A DNA stretch of 29,673 nucleotides from Neocallimastix lanati (nom. inval.) (Eukaryota > Neocallimastigomycota > Neocallimastigomycetes > Neocallimastigales > Neocallimastigaceae). The notes under the pieces are model-generated. The model did not search any database. It saw nothing but the letters and a program-made list of their open reading frames with translations, and was not told where the DNA came from. Below, one piece after another: positions 8,840 through 16,916 of this stretch (its first letter is position 1; each line of letters opens with the position of its first letter). The position numbers and the translations under genes were made by a program. Location: the NCBI GenBank assembly GCA_016946835.1, contig JACVTC010000426.1, positions 1 to 29,673 on the forward strand, given 5' to 3'.

Positions 8840-9110
8840 TTTAACGTCAATTCGCAAGAATGACCAGGGTTTTATCAGGGATCGAACCTGACCTACCTCT
8901 TATTTTCTGCGCGAGTGAACAAACTATCACCTGTTGAAGTGTGTAGTTGCCTTCAGCGTGAAGGTTTTATAGTTCTAGGGCGTATTTGCCTAATTGTCAA
9001 GGATTTGTTCCTTGAGATACTCGCGTTTACAATCTACAAAACCTTGCAAAATTGTAAATAAGAGTTTATGAAATTAATATACTGCAAGCTAACACTGTCT
9101 TACTCGAATA
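8840..9110 (-). other. Structured leader island B with a tRNA T-arm-like hairpin (E2)
   Basis: GC-richer patch. On the sense strand it contains TCAGG-TTCGATC-CCTGA (8875-8891), a perfect 5-bp stem and 7-nt loop like a tRNA T arm and box B. A D-arm-like 4-bp stem with an 8-nt loop lies about 35 nt upstream. I could not find matching acceptor or anticodon stems, so it is not a tRNA gene. Its copy is at 13895-14165. Confidence 0.45.
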
Positions 9111-9215
9111 TTAACTTCTTAAATTTGTTAACTTTTTATTATTTTTTTTTTATTATTATTTTTTATCTATAATCTATAATTAAATAAAGTTACTACAAAA
9201 ACTAAAGTTTTCCAA

Positions 9216-9217
<2 letters not shown>

Positions 9218-9254
<37 letters not shown>
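9218..9254 (-). repeat. Poly(A) tract on the sense strand, 37 nt (E2 leader)
   Basis: T37 on the plus strand between islands B and C; the counterpart in E2b is only A21 at 13765-13785. Confidence 0.9.
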
Positions 9255-9260
<6 letters not shown>

Positions 9261-9285
9261 TTAATTATTATTATTTAACAAAACT

Positions 9286-9460
9286 TATGGATAATCTGAT
9301 AGTATACCCTGTCTGACGTGCAGCTTGCCTCTTCACGGCGTCATGCCACGCGGATACCACGGCTACTGTATTCAATATAAAATACAGCAGTCCAGAGCCT
9401 ACTAGCCCAATTACTATGTAGGTTAAACTTAGCCCGGAAATCTATATCCAAGGCTTTGTT
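9286..9460 (-). other. Structured leader island C next to the PBS (E2)
   Basis: Least AT-rich part of the leader, about 50 to 220 nt downstream of the PBS on the RNA. It holds a stable hairpin with a 7-bp perfect core, CUGUAUU/AAUACAG (9366-9372 with 9381-9387), extendable to about 10 bp. The place is where retroelements usually keep packaging and dimer signals. Confidence 0.5.
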
Positions 9461-9507
9461 AAATAATTTAATTAATAAATAATATTAAATTTTATTTTTC
9501 TAATATT

Positions 9508-9524
9508 CCCCGATATCTCCACCA
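9508..9524 (-). other. Primer binding site of E2
   Basis: Minus-strand TGGTGGAGATATCGGGG begins 7 nt after the 5' LTR end and is complementary to a 3' end of the form ...TCTCCACCA, i.e. a tRNA with CCA. E3 shares the first 9 bases. I could not assign the tRNA. Confidence 0.7.
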
Positions 9525-9531
9525 TAAATTA

Positions 9532-10360
9532 TGTTATGGTTCGGGTTTTATTAGAATTTTATTTAATTATTTATTTTTAATATTTTTCTGTCTACATTTT
9601 AACTATTGAAAAACTTCACTTATTTATACTTTTTGAAAAAAAAATAAATATGTAAAGCCTTTCTACATTTTATTATCATATTTAAAAAAAAATATTTACT
9701 ATTACTAATTACTTAAAATTTTATATTAATTTAAATTAACTAATTCATAAGTATTTTTATTTTAATAAATTTTGTTTATATAATTTTATATTATTTTTCA
9801 TATACTAAAACTAAATTATTTAATATATACGAAAAGTAACAAACAAAATTTAAAAAGATTTTACAGAAAAATAAAGTTATTTTAATCAAGAATGTTAATA
9901 TAATATTCTTATATTTTATATAAAATAAATTTAAAAACTATAATATATTTAATATTTATTATTAATCAATTAAGATTTGATTTTATTTGTGGGGAATAAA
10001 AAATATTAAATAATCAATTTAAAAATAAAATAAAATACTAAAAAGAATACAAGTTTAATATTGATACAATATAATAATAATATAATAATATATTTGAAAA
10101 TAAAAATAAAATATTAATATTGATAATAAACACTTTAATAAAATAATAAAATTTAAGGTTAAATTATAGATATTGATATAAAAATATAGAATTATTGATA
10201 ATATTTTAGAAACTTTTAATAAAAATAAAAAAAAATATATTTAGAAAATATTTTAGTATAGAAAATATAGTAAAGTAATATTAAGTAAAGAATAATATAA
10301 TGGATTCTAAAGTAAGTTGAAATTCTAATTAATAATCCATTATATGTTCGTTCTTTACCA
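9532..10360 (-). repeat. 5' LTR of E2 (829 bp)
   Basis: Ends as in the 3' LTR (TGGTAAAG...CCATAACA on the minus strand). It is 10 bp shorter than the other copies, with scattered substitutions, as expected after some time since insertion. Confidence 0.95.
9621..9628 (-). promoter_or_regulatory. TATA box in the 5' LTR of E2
   Basis: Minus-strand TATAAATA with AAAAAG upstream; the likely core promoter for leftward transcription of E2. An AATAAA-like motif lies in the short R/U5 region after it. Confidence 0.55.
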
Positions 10361-10365
10361 CACAG

Positions 10366-10613
10366 TGTTATGGTTCATTGGGAAAAACAAAATTTTTTTT
10401 TTTTATACACAAAAGATAAAGATTTAAAACATTTATTTACACAATAACAATTTTATAATTTATATATTTATTTAATTTTTAAAGTAATTAGATTATTTAT
10501 TAAACTAATTAAATTTTATTAGCTAAATTATTACTATTCCTAATATTAATATTAGTACTATTACTTATACTATTACTAATATTATTACTATTTTTATTTT
10601 ATTATTATTATTA

Positions 10614-10678
<65 letters not shown>

Positions 10679-11414
10679 TTTATTATTGTTTGTGTTATTT
10701 TATTTATATCTTTAGAAGAAGTTATTTTCTTCAGATATTTATATTCGATTTCATTTTTAAAGTTTAATATCTTGGAAATGAAAAAGAATTTAAGTATTTA
10801 ATTAAAAGAATTATTAATTCATTCTTAATTAAATGTTAAATAAAATTATTAATAATATGTTTAATATAAATTCCATAAAGGAATAAAAAAAATTATTATT
10901 TAAAAAGATATTATAAAGATTTTAATTAAATAATATCTGGAGTAAATAATTAAAAAGTTTTTAATAAAATTTTTAATTAAAAGTTTACAAAAATATTAAT
11001 TGAATTTGGTAAAAGATAATAAATTATTTAATGATAATTTATTTTAAGTTTAATAAAAATTAATATTAATTTATAATGTTATTGAAAGTTAATAATAATT
11101 AATTTGATAAAAATATAATAAAAATATAAAATAATTTTAATATAGATTCAATAAAGAATTTGTTAATATAAATTTTTGAAGAGTTTATATGTATTTTAAT
11201 ATTAATTTAATTAAGATTCAGTAATGATTTTATAAAAAATATTTTTATAAAAATTTTAATTAATATTATAATAATTTTAATTAATTTATAATATTATATA
11301 ATAAAATTTTTAATTAAATATAAGAAAGTTCCATTAGTAAAGAATATAAACTTAATTATGGTTAAGTTATGTCTAAACATAACAAAATAAGTAATTTATA
11401 GTCATTCTTTACCA
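10366..11414 (-). repeat. Solo LTR-X (1049 bp) with 4-bp target duplication
   Basis: Ends match the E2 LTR ends (minus strand TGGTAAAGAATG...CCATAACA) but the interior differs, so it is a distinct related family. It is flanked by ACAG at 10362-10365 and 11415-11418, the expected duplication of a single insertion. No internal genes follow, so it is a solo LTR left by recombination. It starts only 5 bp beyond the E2 5' LTR. Confidence 0.8.
10603..10685. repeat. (ATT)n microsatellite inside LTR-X
   Basis: About 80 bp of ATT repeats interrupted by ATTTTT variants. Confidence 0.8.
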
Positions 11415-11445
11415 ACAGTGGTAGACTCGGGGTTGACACTTAGAT

Positions 11446-11496
11446 ATTTAAAATCAAGCAGGGGGGGACGGGTATTACCCTGCTTTGATTTTAAAT
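11446..11496. repeat. Strong inverted repeat with G-rich loop
   Basis: Arms 11446-11463 and 11478-11496 pair over 18 bp with one bulged base (ATTTAAAATCAAGCAGGG on the left). The 14-nt loop is G-rich. It could be a hairpin RNA, a terminator-like structure or a small element end. It lies just outside LTR-X in a GC-richer patch that also holds GACTCGGGG (11424-11432). Confidence 0.7.
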
Positions 11497-11498
11497 AA

Positions 11499-12527
11499 AA
11501 AAAAAATAATACTTTATTAAAAGTTATTTATTTTTTTATTAATATAAAATTTTATTATTTAAAGTACACATATTTAATTTTTAAGAAATTGTTACAATAT
11601 TTATATTTTTCTATAAATTTAAAGTATAATTAATTGTTTATAATTTAAGTAATTTTATAGAATTATTGAATTAATTTTATATCAATAATTCATTTTTGTT
11701 TTAATTTTTATAAATATAATAATATAATATTCAAATATAATTTAATTAAAAATAATTATAAAATAAATATATAGAAAATAGTTTTTACTATTTTCTTTGA
11801 TATTTTTAAGTTAAATAAATTGTTTTTAAAGATTAATAAAATAAATTTAATAATCTTTAATTATTTTAAATAATACTTGTAATTATTTTCAAAATAAAAT
11901 AAAATTTTTATAATATTTAATTAATAAATTTGATAATATTTAAATAATAATTTTTATAATAAGTAAAAATTTTTAATAATAATTTTTAATAATAAATTTA
12001 ATTAATAATCTTAATAATTTTATAATAATATTTAATAGTTATAATATATAAATTTTTATAATAATATTTAATAATTTTAATAATTTTATAATATTAATAA
12101 TTTATAATTGTAATGGTTTATATCCAATAGGTCTACACTAATAAGTAATTCGTTTTCTTAAAAAATTTGTTTTATTAATATTTTTTATTAAAATATAAAA
12201 TTTATTATTATTTTTTTATTATTAATTAGTTATTGTAATATTTCGAATTACTTTTAACTAGTTAATAAAAGCACAAAGAAAAATTATTTTTTATTGAGAA
12301 ATTCACGCTTATTTATACTTTTTCGGAAAAACAGTTTCGGAAAAAGTCAAGATTAACGAAAGTTCGAAAAATTAAGTTTTCTTTCTAGAAAATGAATCTT
12401 ATAGAAAAATGATAAAATAATTATTAAAATAGAACTTTCTAGTTTCATTTAGTTATATAATATTAACCAAAGAAACTCTAGAACTTTCTACAATAATTTA
12501 ATTAATTAACTAAAAATAATTTAGATT
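11499..12527. other. AT-rich spacer without a recognisable gene
   Basis: About 1 kb of almost pure A/T with no convincing ORF. At 12310-12317 the minus strand has AAAAAGTATAAATAAG, very similar to the E2 LTR promoter core, followed by similar sequence. Part of 12.2-12.5 kb may therefore be a decayed LTR on the minus strand, possibly ending near TGTAATATTTCG at 12234. Confidence 0.35.
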
Positions 12528-12532
12528 GGAAA

Positions 12533-12603
12533 AGGGTGTGAGTCGAACCTAAGAAGTTCGGCTTCATTGCCATGGTGTATTACCACCAGACTACAACAAC
12601 AAT
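12533..12603 (-). other. Degenerate tRNA-like sequence (A and B boxes)
   Basis: On the minus strand, TAGTCTGGTGG (12583-12593) resembles a tRNA box A and GGTTCGACTC (12540-12549) a box B. Their spacing of 33 nt is tRNA-like, and a TTTT run follows. Acceptor and T stems do not pair, so this is at most a tRNA pseudogene or an internal Pol III promoter. The E2b LTR starts about 13 bp upstream of its predicted 5' end. Confidence 0.35.
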
Positions 12604-12615
12604 TTTACTTACTTT

Positions 12616-13454
12616 TGGTAAAGAACGAACATATAATGGATTATTAATTAGAATTTCAACTTACTTTAGAATCCATTATATTATTCTTTACTTAATATTA
12701 CTTTACTATATTTTCTATACTAAAATATTTTCTAAATATATTTATTTTTTTTATATTTTTATTAAAAGTTTCTAAAATATTATCAATAATTTTATATTTT
12801 TATTATTAATATCAATATCTATAATTTAACCTTAAATTTTATTATTTTATTAAAGTGTTTATTATCAATATTAATATTTTATTTTTATTTTCAAATATAT
12901 TATTATATTATTATTATATTGTATCAATATTAAACTTGTATTCTTTTTAGTATTTTATTTTATTTTTAAATTGATTATTTTATATTTTTATTCCCCACAA
13001 ATAAAATCAAATCTTAATTGATTAATAATAAATATTAAATATATTATAGTTTTTAAATTTATTTTATATAAAATATAAGAATATTATATTAACATTCTTG
13101 ATTAAAATAACTTTATTTTTCTGTAAAATCTTTTTAAATTTTGTTTGTTCCTTTTCGTATATATTAAATAATTTAGTTTTAGTATATGAAAAATAATATA
13201 AAATTATGTAAACAAAATTTATTAAAATAAAAATACTTATGAATTAGTTAATTTAAATTAATATAAAATTTTAAGTAATTAGTAATAGTAAATATTTTTT
13301 TTTAAATATGATAATAAAATGTAGAAAGGCTTTACATATTTATTTTTTTTCAAAAAGTATAAATAAGTGAAGCTTTTCAATAATTAAAATGTAGACAGAA
13401 AAATATTAAAAATAAATAATTAAATAAAATTCTAATAAAACCCGAACCATAACA
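12616..13454 (+). repeat. 5' LTR of E2b (839 bp)
   Basis: Plus-strand TGGTAAAG...CCATAACA, inverted relative to 1362-2200 and 9532-10360, with few differences. A TATA box is at 13359-13366. Confidence 0.95.
13359..13366 (+). promoter_or_regulatory. TATA box in the E2b LTR
   Basis: TATAAATA with AAAAAG upstream, about 90 bp before the LTR end. Together with the E2 5' LTR it would drive divergent transcription away from the 10.4-12.6 kb spacer. Confidence 0.55.
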
Positions 13455-13461
13455 TAATTTA

Positions 13462-13478
13462 TGGTGGAGATATCGGGG
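13462..13478 (+). other. Primer binding site of E2b
   Basis: TGGTGGAGATATCGGGG, 7 nt after the LTR end, identical to the site in E2. Confidence 0.7.
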
Positions 13479-14365
13479 AATATTAGAAAAATAAAATTTA
13501 ATATTATTTATTAATTAAATTATTTAACAAAGCCTTGGATATAGATTTCCGGGCTAAGTTTAACCTACATAGTAATTGGGCTAGTAGGCTCTGGACTGCT
13601 GTATTTTATATTGAATACAGTAGCCGTGGTACCCGCGTGGCATGACGCCGTGAAGAGGCAAGCTGCACGTCAGACAGGGTATACTATCAGATTATCCATA
13701 AGTTTTGTTAAATAATAATAATTAATAATTTAATATTAATATTAATAATAATAAAAGTTATAATAAAAAAAAAAAAAAAAAAAAACTTTGGAAAACTTTA
13801 GTTTTTGTAGTAACTTTATTTAATTATCAATTATAGAATAAAAAATAATAATAAAAAAAAAATAATAAAAAGTTAACAAATTTACGAAGTTAATATTCGA
13901 GTAAGACAGTGTTAGCTTGCAGGATATTAATTTCATAAACTCTTATTTACAATTTTGCAAGGTTTTGTAGATTGTAAACGCGAGTATCTCAAGGAACAAA
14001 TCCTTGACAATTAGGCAAATACGCCCTAGAACTATAAAACCTTCACGCTGAAGGCAACTACACACTTCAACAGGTGATAGTTTGTTCACTCGCGCAGAAA
14101 ATAAGAGGTGGGTCAGGTTCGATCCCTGATAAAACCCTGGTCATTCTTGCGAAGTGACGTTAAAATATATAGTTTTTTTTTTTTATTTTTATTTTAGGCT
14201 TTTATAAATTTGTTCGCCTATTATTATTATTATTATTATTATTATTTTTGCAATAAAATAAAAATATATATATATTTTTTTTCCTTTTATTAAAATAATA
14301 AATATTTCATTAATAAATTTTTTTTTATAAATAATAAATTAAATTTTTCTTTAGTGTAGAACAAA

Positions 14366-14371
<6 letters not shown>

Positions 14372-14407
<36 letters not shown>
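14372..14407 (+). repeat. Poly(A) tract, 36 nt (E2b leader)
   Basis: A36 on the sense strand of E2b. Confidence 0.9.
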
Positions 14408-14411
<4 letters not shown>

Positions 14412-14452
14412 TTTTTTAACCAATAGTATTATCATAGATATAGATTTATATA

Positions 14453-14455
<3 letters not shown>

Positions 14456-14506
<51 letters not shown>
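14456..14506 (+). repeat. Poly(A) tract, 51 nt (E2b leader)
   Basis: A51 on the sense strand, the longest homopolymer in the window. Confidence 0.9.
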
Positions 14507-14510
<4 letters not shown>

Positions 14511-14894
14511 TAATTAATGATAAATATTAAAATAATAAGCAAAAAAATTTTTTTTTTGTAGTACAAATTTTTAATTTTTTTTTTAAATAAGAATAAATTT
14601 TATAAATAAATTTTTTTTTATATTAATAATTCTAAATAATAAATTGTAATTTTTTTTTATGTTTATCAGTTTATTTTATTTTTTTTTAATATATACATGT
14701 ACAATATATATATATAGAATATATAAAATTAGATTATTATTATTATTTTTCAAATAAGTGTATTATTTTTATGATTTTATATAATTAAATTTTTTTTTTT
14801 TCGAAATTTTTATAATTGAAATTTTTTTTTGTGTGTGTTAAATTTTCTATTATTCGTTATATAATTAATTAAATTTTAATTAAAAAGAAAAATA

Positions 14895-15190
14895 TAAATA
14901 AGCTGTCTTACAACTCTCTACGCGGGATAGTTGAACACCCACACATAATACTTTATTGTTTTGATCTTGTTGATACTGGGAAGGATACGTTATTATCTTC
15001 TTTATTACTAACAATAAGTTAGCCAAATTAAAAAGAATTTAATATTGCTACCTTCTTTTTATTAAGTTTCTTAATAATTAACAATCGACATTATCAACTT
15101 ATCAATAAAGAGCTAAGGGGACTTATTGTAAGAAGGGTTAACAAGCTATATATTTGATGGTTCAACACTATATAGTTTGGCTTGTATTTT
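14895..15190 (+). other. Structured leader island A (E2b)
   Basis: ACAATAAGT (15011-15019) pairs perfectly with ACTTATTGT (15121-15129). Inside lies TTATTAAG-TTT-CTTAATAA (15059-15077). An outer helix may form between TAGTTGAAC near 14930 and GTTCAACACTA near 15165, with small bulges. A branched RNA domain is suggested; no known family recognised. Confidence 0.5.
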
Positions 15191-15484
15191 AACTTTTTAT
15201 TTAATATTTCATTAAATGTTATAACAAAGAATTAATAGAATAATAAATATATACAAAAAAGAAATAAAAATAAAAATAAATATACATTATTATTATTATT
15301 TAAGTATTTATACAATTTGCTTTATGTTATATTAATTATTTTAATAAAGGAAATAAATATATTAAATAAAATTAAATAAAGAAGTTATTACTACAAATAA
15401 ATTTAAAAAAAAATTAAGATATACATATTTTGTGTATTAATGCTTAAGAGAATATAATAAACATTAAAATTCATAATAAAAAGC

Positions 15485-15653
15485 TTCAGATTTTCAAATT
15501 GCGTTTTTGAGTCTGAATTTATTTTTTTTTAGTTTCAGATTTTCGAAGGGTGTTTTCGAGTCTGAATTAATTTATCAGATTTTCAGAGAGAGATTCTGAG
15601 TCTGAATTATTATTGGAATAAAGAATTGGATTGTCAGAGGGTTTTCTGAGTCC
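15485..15653 (+). repeat. Tandem array of four RNA hairpins in the E2b leader
   Basis: Units at 15485-15517, 15534-15566, 15575-15605 and 15628-15653. The first three have outer stem UCAGA/UCUGA; the fourth has GGA/UCC. Inner stems are CAAA/UUUG, CGAA/UUCG, CAGA/UCUG and CAGA/UCUG. Spacing between stems is always 4 nt on the 5' side and 2 nt (AG) on the 3' side. Confidence 0.8.
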
Positions 15654-15773
15654 ATAATTATATTAGTATAAAACAAAGATAAATTTATTTTTTTTTGTTA
15701 TTAAATATATTTTTAAAGTAAACATATTTTTAAATTGGATATCATAGCATTAATACCATTTTTAAATTTTCAA

Positions 15774-16147
15774 ATGGCTGAAAATAAAATCAATTTTAAA
15801 GAATTAAAAAAGGAATTAAAAGATATCGAGAAAATTTCAAAGGAAAATCTCGATATCAAATCTTGGGAATCAGAAATCCGATTATGGATAAAACTTGAGG
15901 AAGTTACTGATCCCAAAAAGATTTTTACCGCCTGCTTACTCACGTCTACTGGAGAGCCTCGCGAAGTTATCCAGGATTTAATTGAAAGTTACAGTACCGA
16001 TTCTGAATCAGAAAGTGAGGACGAAGAAGAAGAAGAAGAATCTGATTCAGAAGAAAAGAAAAAAGATGAATATCCTTCCTTAAAGGAAATTGTAGAAGCA
16101 ATAGAAACTTTTTATGGTCTTAAAGAAGACCAGAATATGTTACTTCG
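15774..16147 (+). pseudogene. gag: E2b gag, truncated by E4
   Basis: The ATG at 15774 starts the same MAENKINF protein as E2 Gag. The match continues through the acidic run and MLLR to nt 16147, then the frame runs into the E4 LTR and stops at 16181. The zinc knuckle and the frameshift signal are absent from this fragment. Over the shared stretch the protein is identical to E2 Gag, so the two copies are closely related. Confidence 0.92.
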
Positions 16148-16164
16148 TGTAACGAAATCTTCAG
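16148..16164 (-). repeat. End of the E4 3' LTR (outer 17 bp)
   Basis: TGTAACGAAATCTTCAG on the plus strand: the terminal bases of the E4 LTR, separated from the rest (23444-24306) by E3. The last four bases are the left copy of the TCAG duplication. Confidence 0.8.
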
Positions 16165-16904
16165 TGATGAGAAATTATTAATAACTTACTTTAGTTTATT
16201 AATAACTCTTTATCAAAGTTATAAATTTTAAGATAATTAAAATATATTTTATTATAAAACTTTTTAAAATTGATTTATTAGAAACAATGAAGTTATTTTA
16301 ATACATAAATTTTATTTAATTTTTAAATATTAATTTTTATTTAATTTTAAATTTATAATATTAAATAAATACTTTTAAATTTAAATAAGATAAAATAAGT
16401 ATTTATTGAACAAGTTTTGATAAACAAAAATGTTAACAAGAATGTTGTTCTTTTAAATAAGAATTATTACATGTTTTTATAATTTTCGTTAAGATTAAAC
16501 TATATAATTAACTATCTAATTTAATTACTATTTATATCTTTTAGAAATATTAAAAAAAGAAAAAGTATTACTATTTTAATTCTATTTAAAGTCTTATTTT
16601 CTATTTTAAAAAAAAAAGAATTAGTTTTAAGTCTTTAAAATAAAATAACTATTTACTAATTATATCAAATAATAACAAATATTTATGTAATAAAATATAT
16701 TTTACATAATAAAATTATTTAAATTTAATTTCTATATTAATTATTTAAATTTACATTGTTCTTTTATTAATCTTAAAATTTTATTTGAAAATACTAACTT
16801 TTTATAATAATTATTTATAATTTTATAGTTTAGTAAATTATTATTATAAATTATTAATTTTAGTTTATTAATTAATTTTAAATTATAAATTTCATCTTTT
16901 ATCA
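16165..16904 (-). repeat. 3' LTR of E3 (740 bp)
   Basis: TGATGAGAAATT at the left end and CTTTTATCA at the right end; the ends are TGAT...ATCA inverted repeats. Same length and apparently same sequence as 22700-23439. AT-rich with no ORF; no clear TATA box chosen. Confidence 0.95.
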
Positions 16905-16915
16905 GTTTCTCCGCC
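16905..16915 (-). other. Polypurine tract of E3
   Basis: Minus-strand GGCGGAGAAAC directly before the 3' LTR start, two bases from the pol stop codon. Confidence 0.7.
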
Positions 16916-16916
16916 G

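Larger units (their letters stand above)
7227..9507 (-). other. Long structured 5' leader of E2
   Basis: About 2.3 kb between the PBS and the gag ATG with no plausible ORF. It alternates nearly pure A/T stretches with GC-richer islands: island C at 9286-9460 next to the PBS, island B at 8840-9110, island A at 7825-8105, and a tandem hairpin array at 7346-7515. Three long sense-strand poly(A) tracts separate the islands. The whole leader is repeated in E2b with few differences. Packaging, dimerisation or internal initiation would be plausible roles, but none is demonstrated by sequence. Confidence 0.7.
1362..10360 (-). mobile_element. E2: complete Ty3/gypsy LTR retrotransposon
   Basis: About 9.0 kb, minus strand, in the order 5' LTR (9532-10360), PBS (9508-9524), a 2.3 kb leader, gag (6330-7226), pol in the -1 frame (2224-6336), PPT (2201-2217) and 3' LTR (1362-2200). 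Both genes look intact. The domain order PR-RT-RNaseH-IN is Ty3/gypsy. The two LTRs show scattered substitutions and small indels, so the insertion is not brand new. The flanks (taaa before 1362, cacag after 10360) do not form a target duplication, which suggests exchange with another copy or later rearrangement. A near-identical 5' half (E2b) lies at 12616-16147. Confidence 0.93.
13479..15773 (+). other. Structured 5' leader of E2b
   Basis: Same arrangement as in E2: island C (13530-13700, hairpin 13596-13623), A21 at 13765-13785, island B (13895-14165, T-arm-like hairpin 14113-14129), A36 at 14372-14407, A51 at 14456-14506, island A (14895-15190) and the hairpin array (15485-15653). No credible ORF. 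Differences from E2 are mostly homopolymer lengths and scattered substitutions. Confidence 0.7.
12616..16147 (+). mobile_element. E2b: second copy of the E2 family, truncated by insertion of E4
   Basis: Plus-strand 5' half of an element almost identical to E2: LTR (12616-13454), PBS (13462-13478), the full leader and the first 125 codons of gag. At 16148 it is cut by the end of the E4 LTR. Identity to E2 begins exactly at the LTR terminus on both sides, and the outer flanks differ. This marks two separate insertions in opposite orientation rather than a segmental inversion. The rest of E2b should lie beyond the right edge of the window. Confidence 0.9.

Noticed and set aside
8840-9110. tRNA gene in leader island B
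   Set aside because: Only T-arm-like and D-arm-like hairpins are present; no acceptor stem and no pairing anticodon arm.
9286-9460. Self-cleaving ribozyme (hammerhead or HDV type) in the leader
   Set aside because: I looked for the hammerhead CUGAUGA...GAAA core and an HDV-like nested double pseudoknot and did not find them.
9508-9524. Self-priming as in Tf1
   Set aside because: I saw no complement of the PBS core near the presumed RNA 5' end in the LTR; a tRNA ending in CCA fits the TGG start.
11419-11434. PBS of an element whose 5' LTR would be LTR-X
   Set aside because: LTR-X matches the E2 LTR ends in minus orientation, is flanked by ACAG duplications, and no element genes follow.
12572-12775. 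67-residue plus-strand open frame
   Set aside because: It runs from the tRNA-like sequence into the E2b LTR and encodes low-complexity Tyr/Ile/Phe-rich peptide; chance frame in A/T-rich DNA.
6853-16147. Segmental inverted duplication of a host region
   Set aside because: The matching arms end exactly at LTR termini and the outer flanks differ, so two independent insertions in opposite orientation explain the pattern better.
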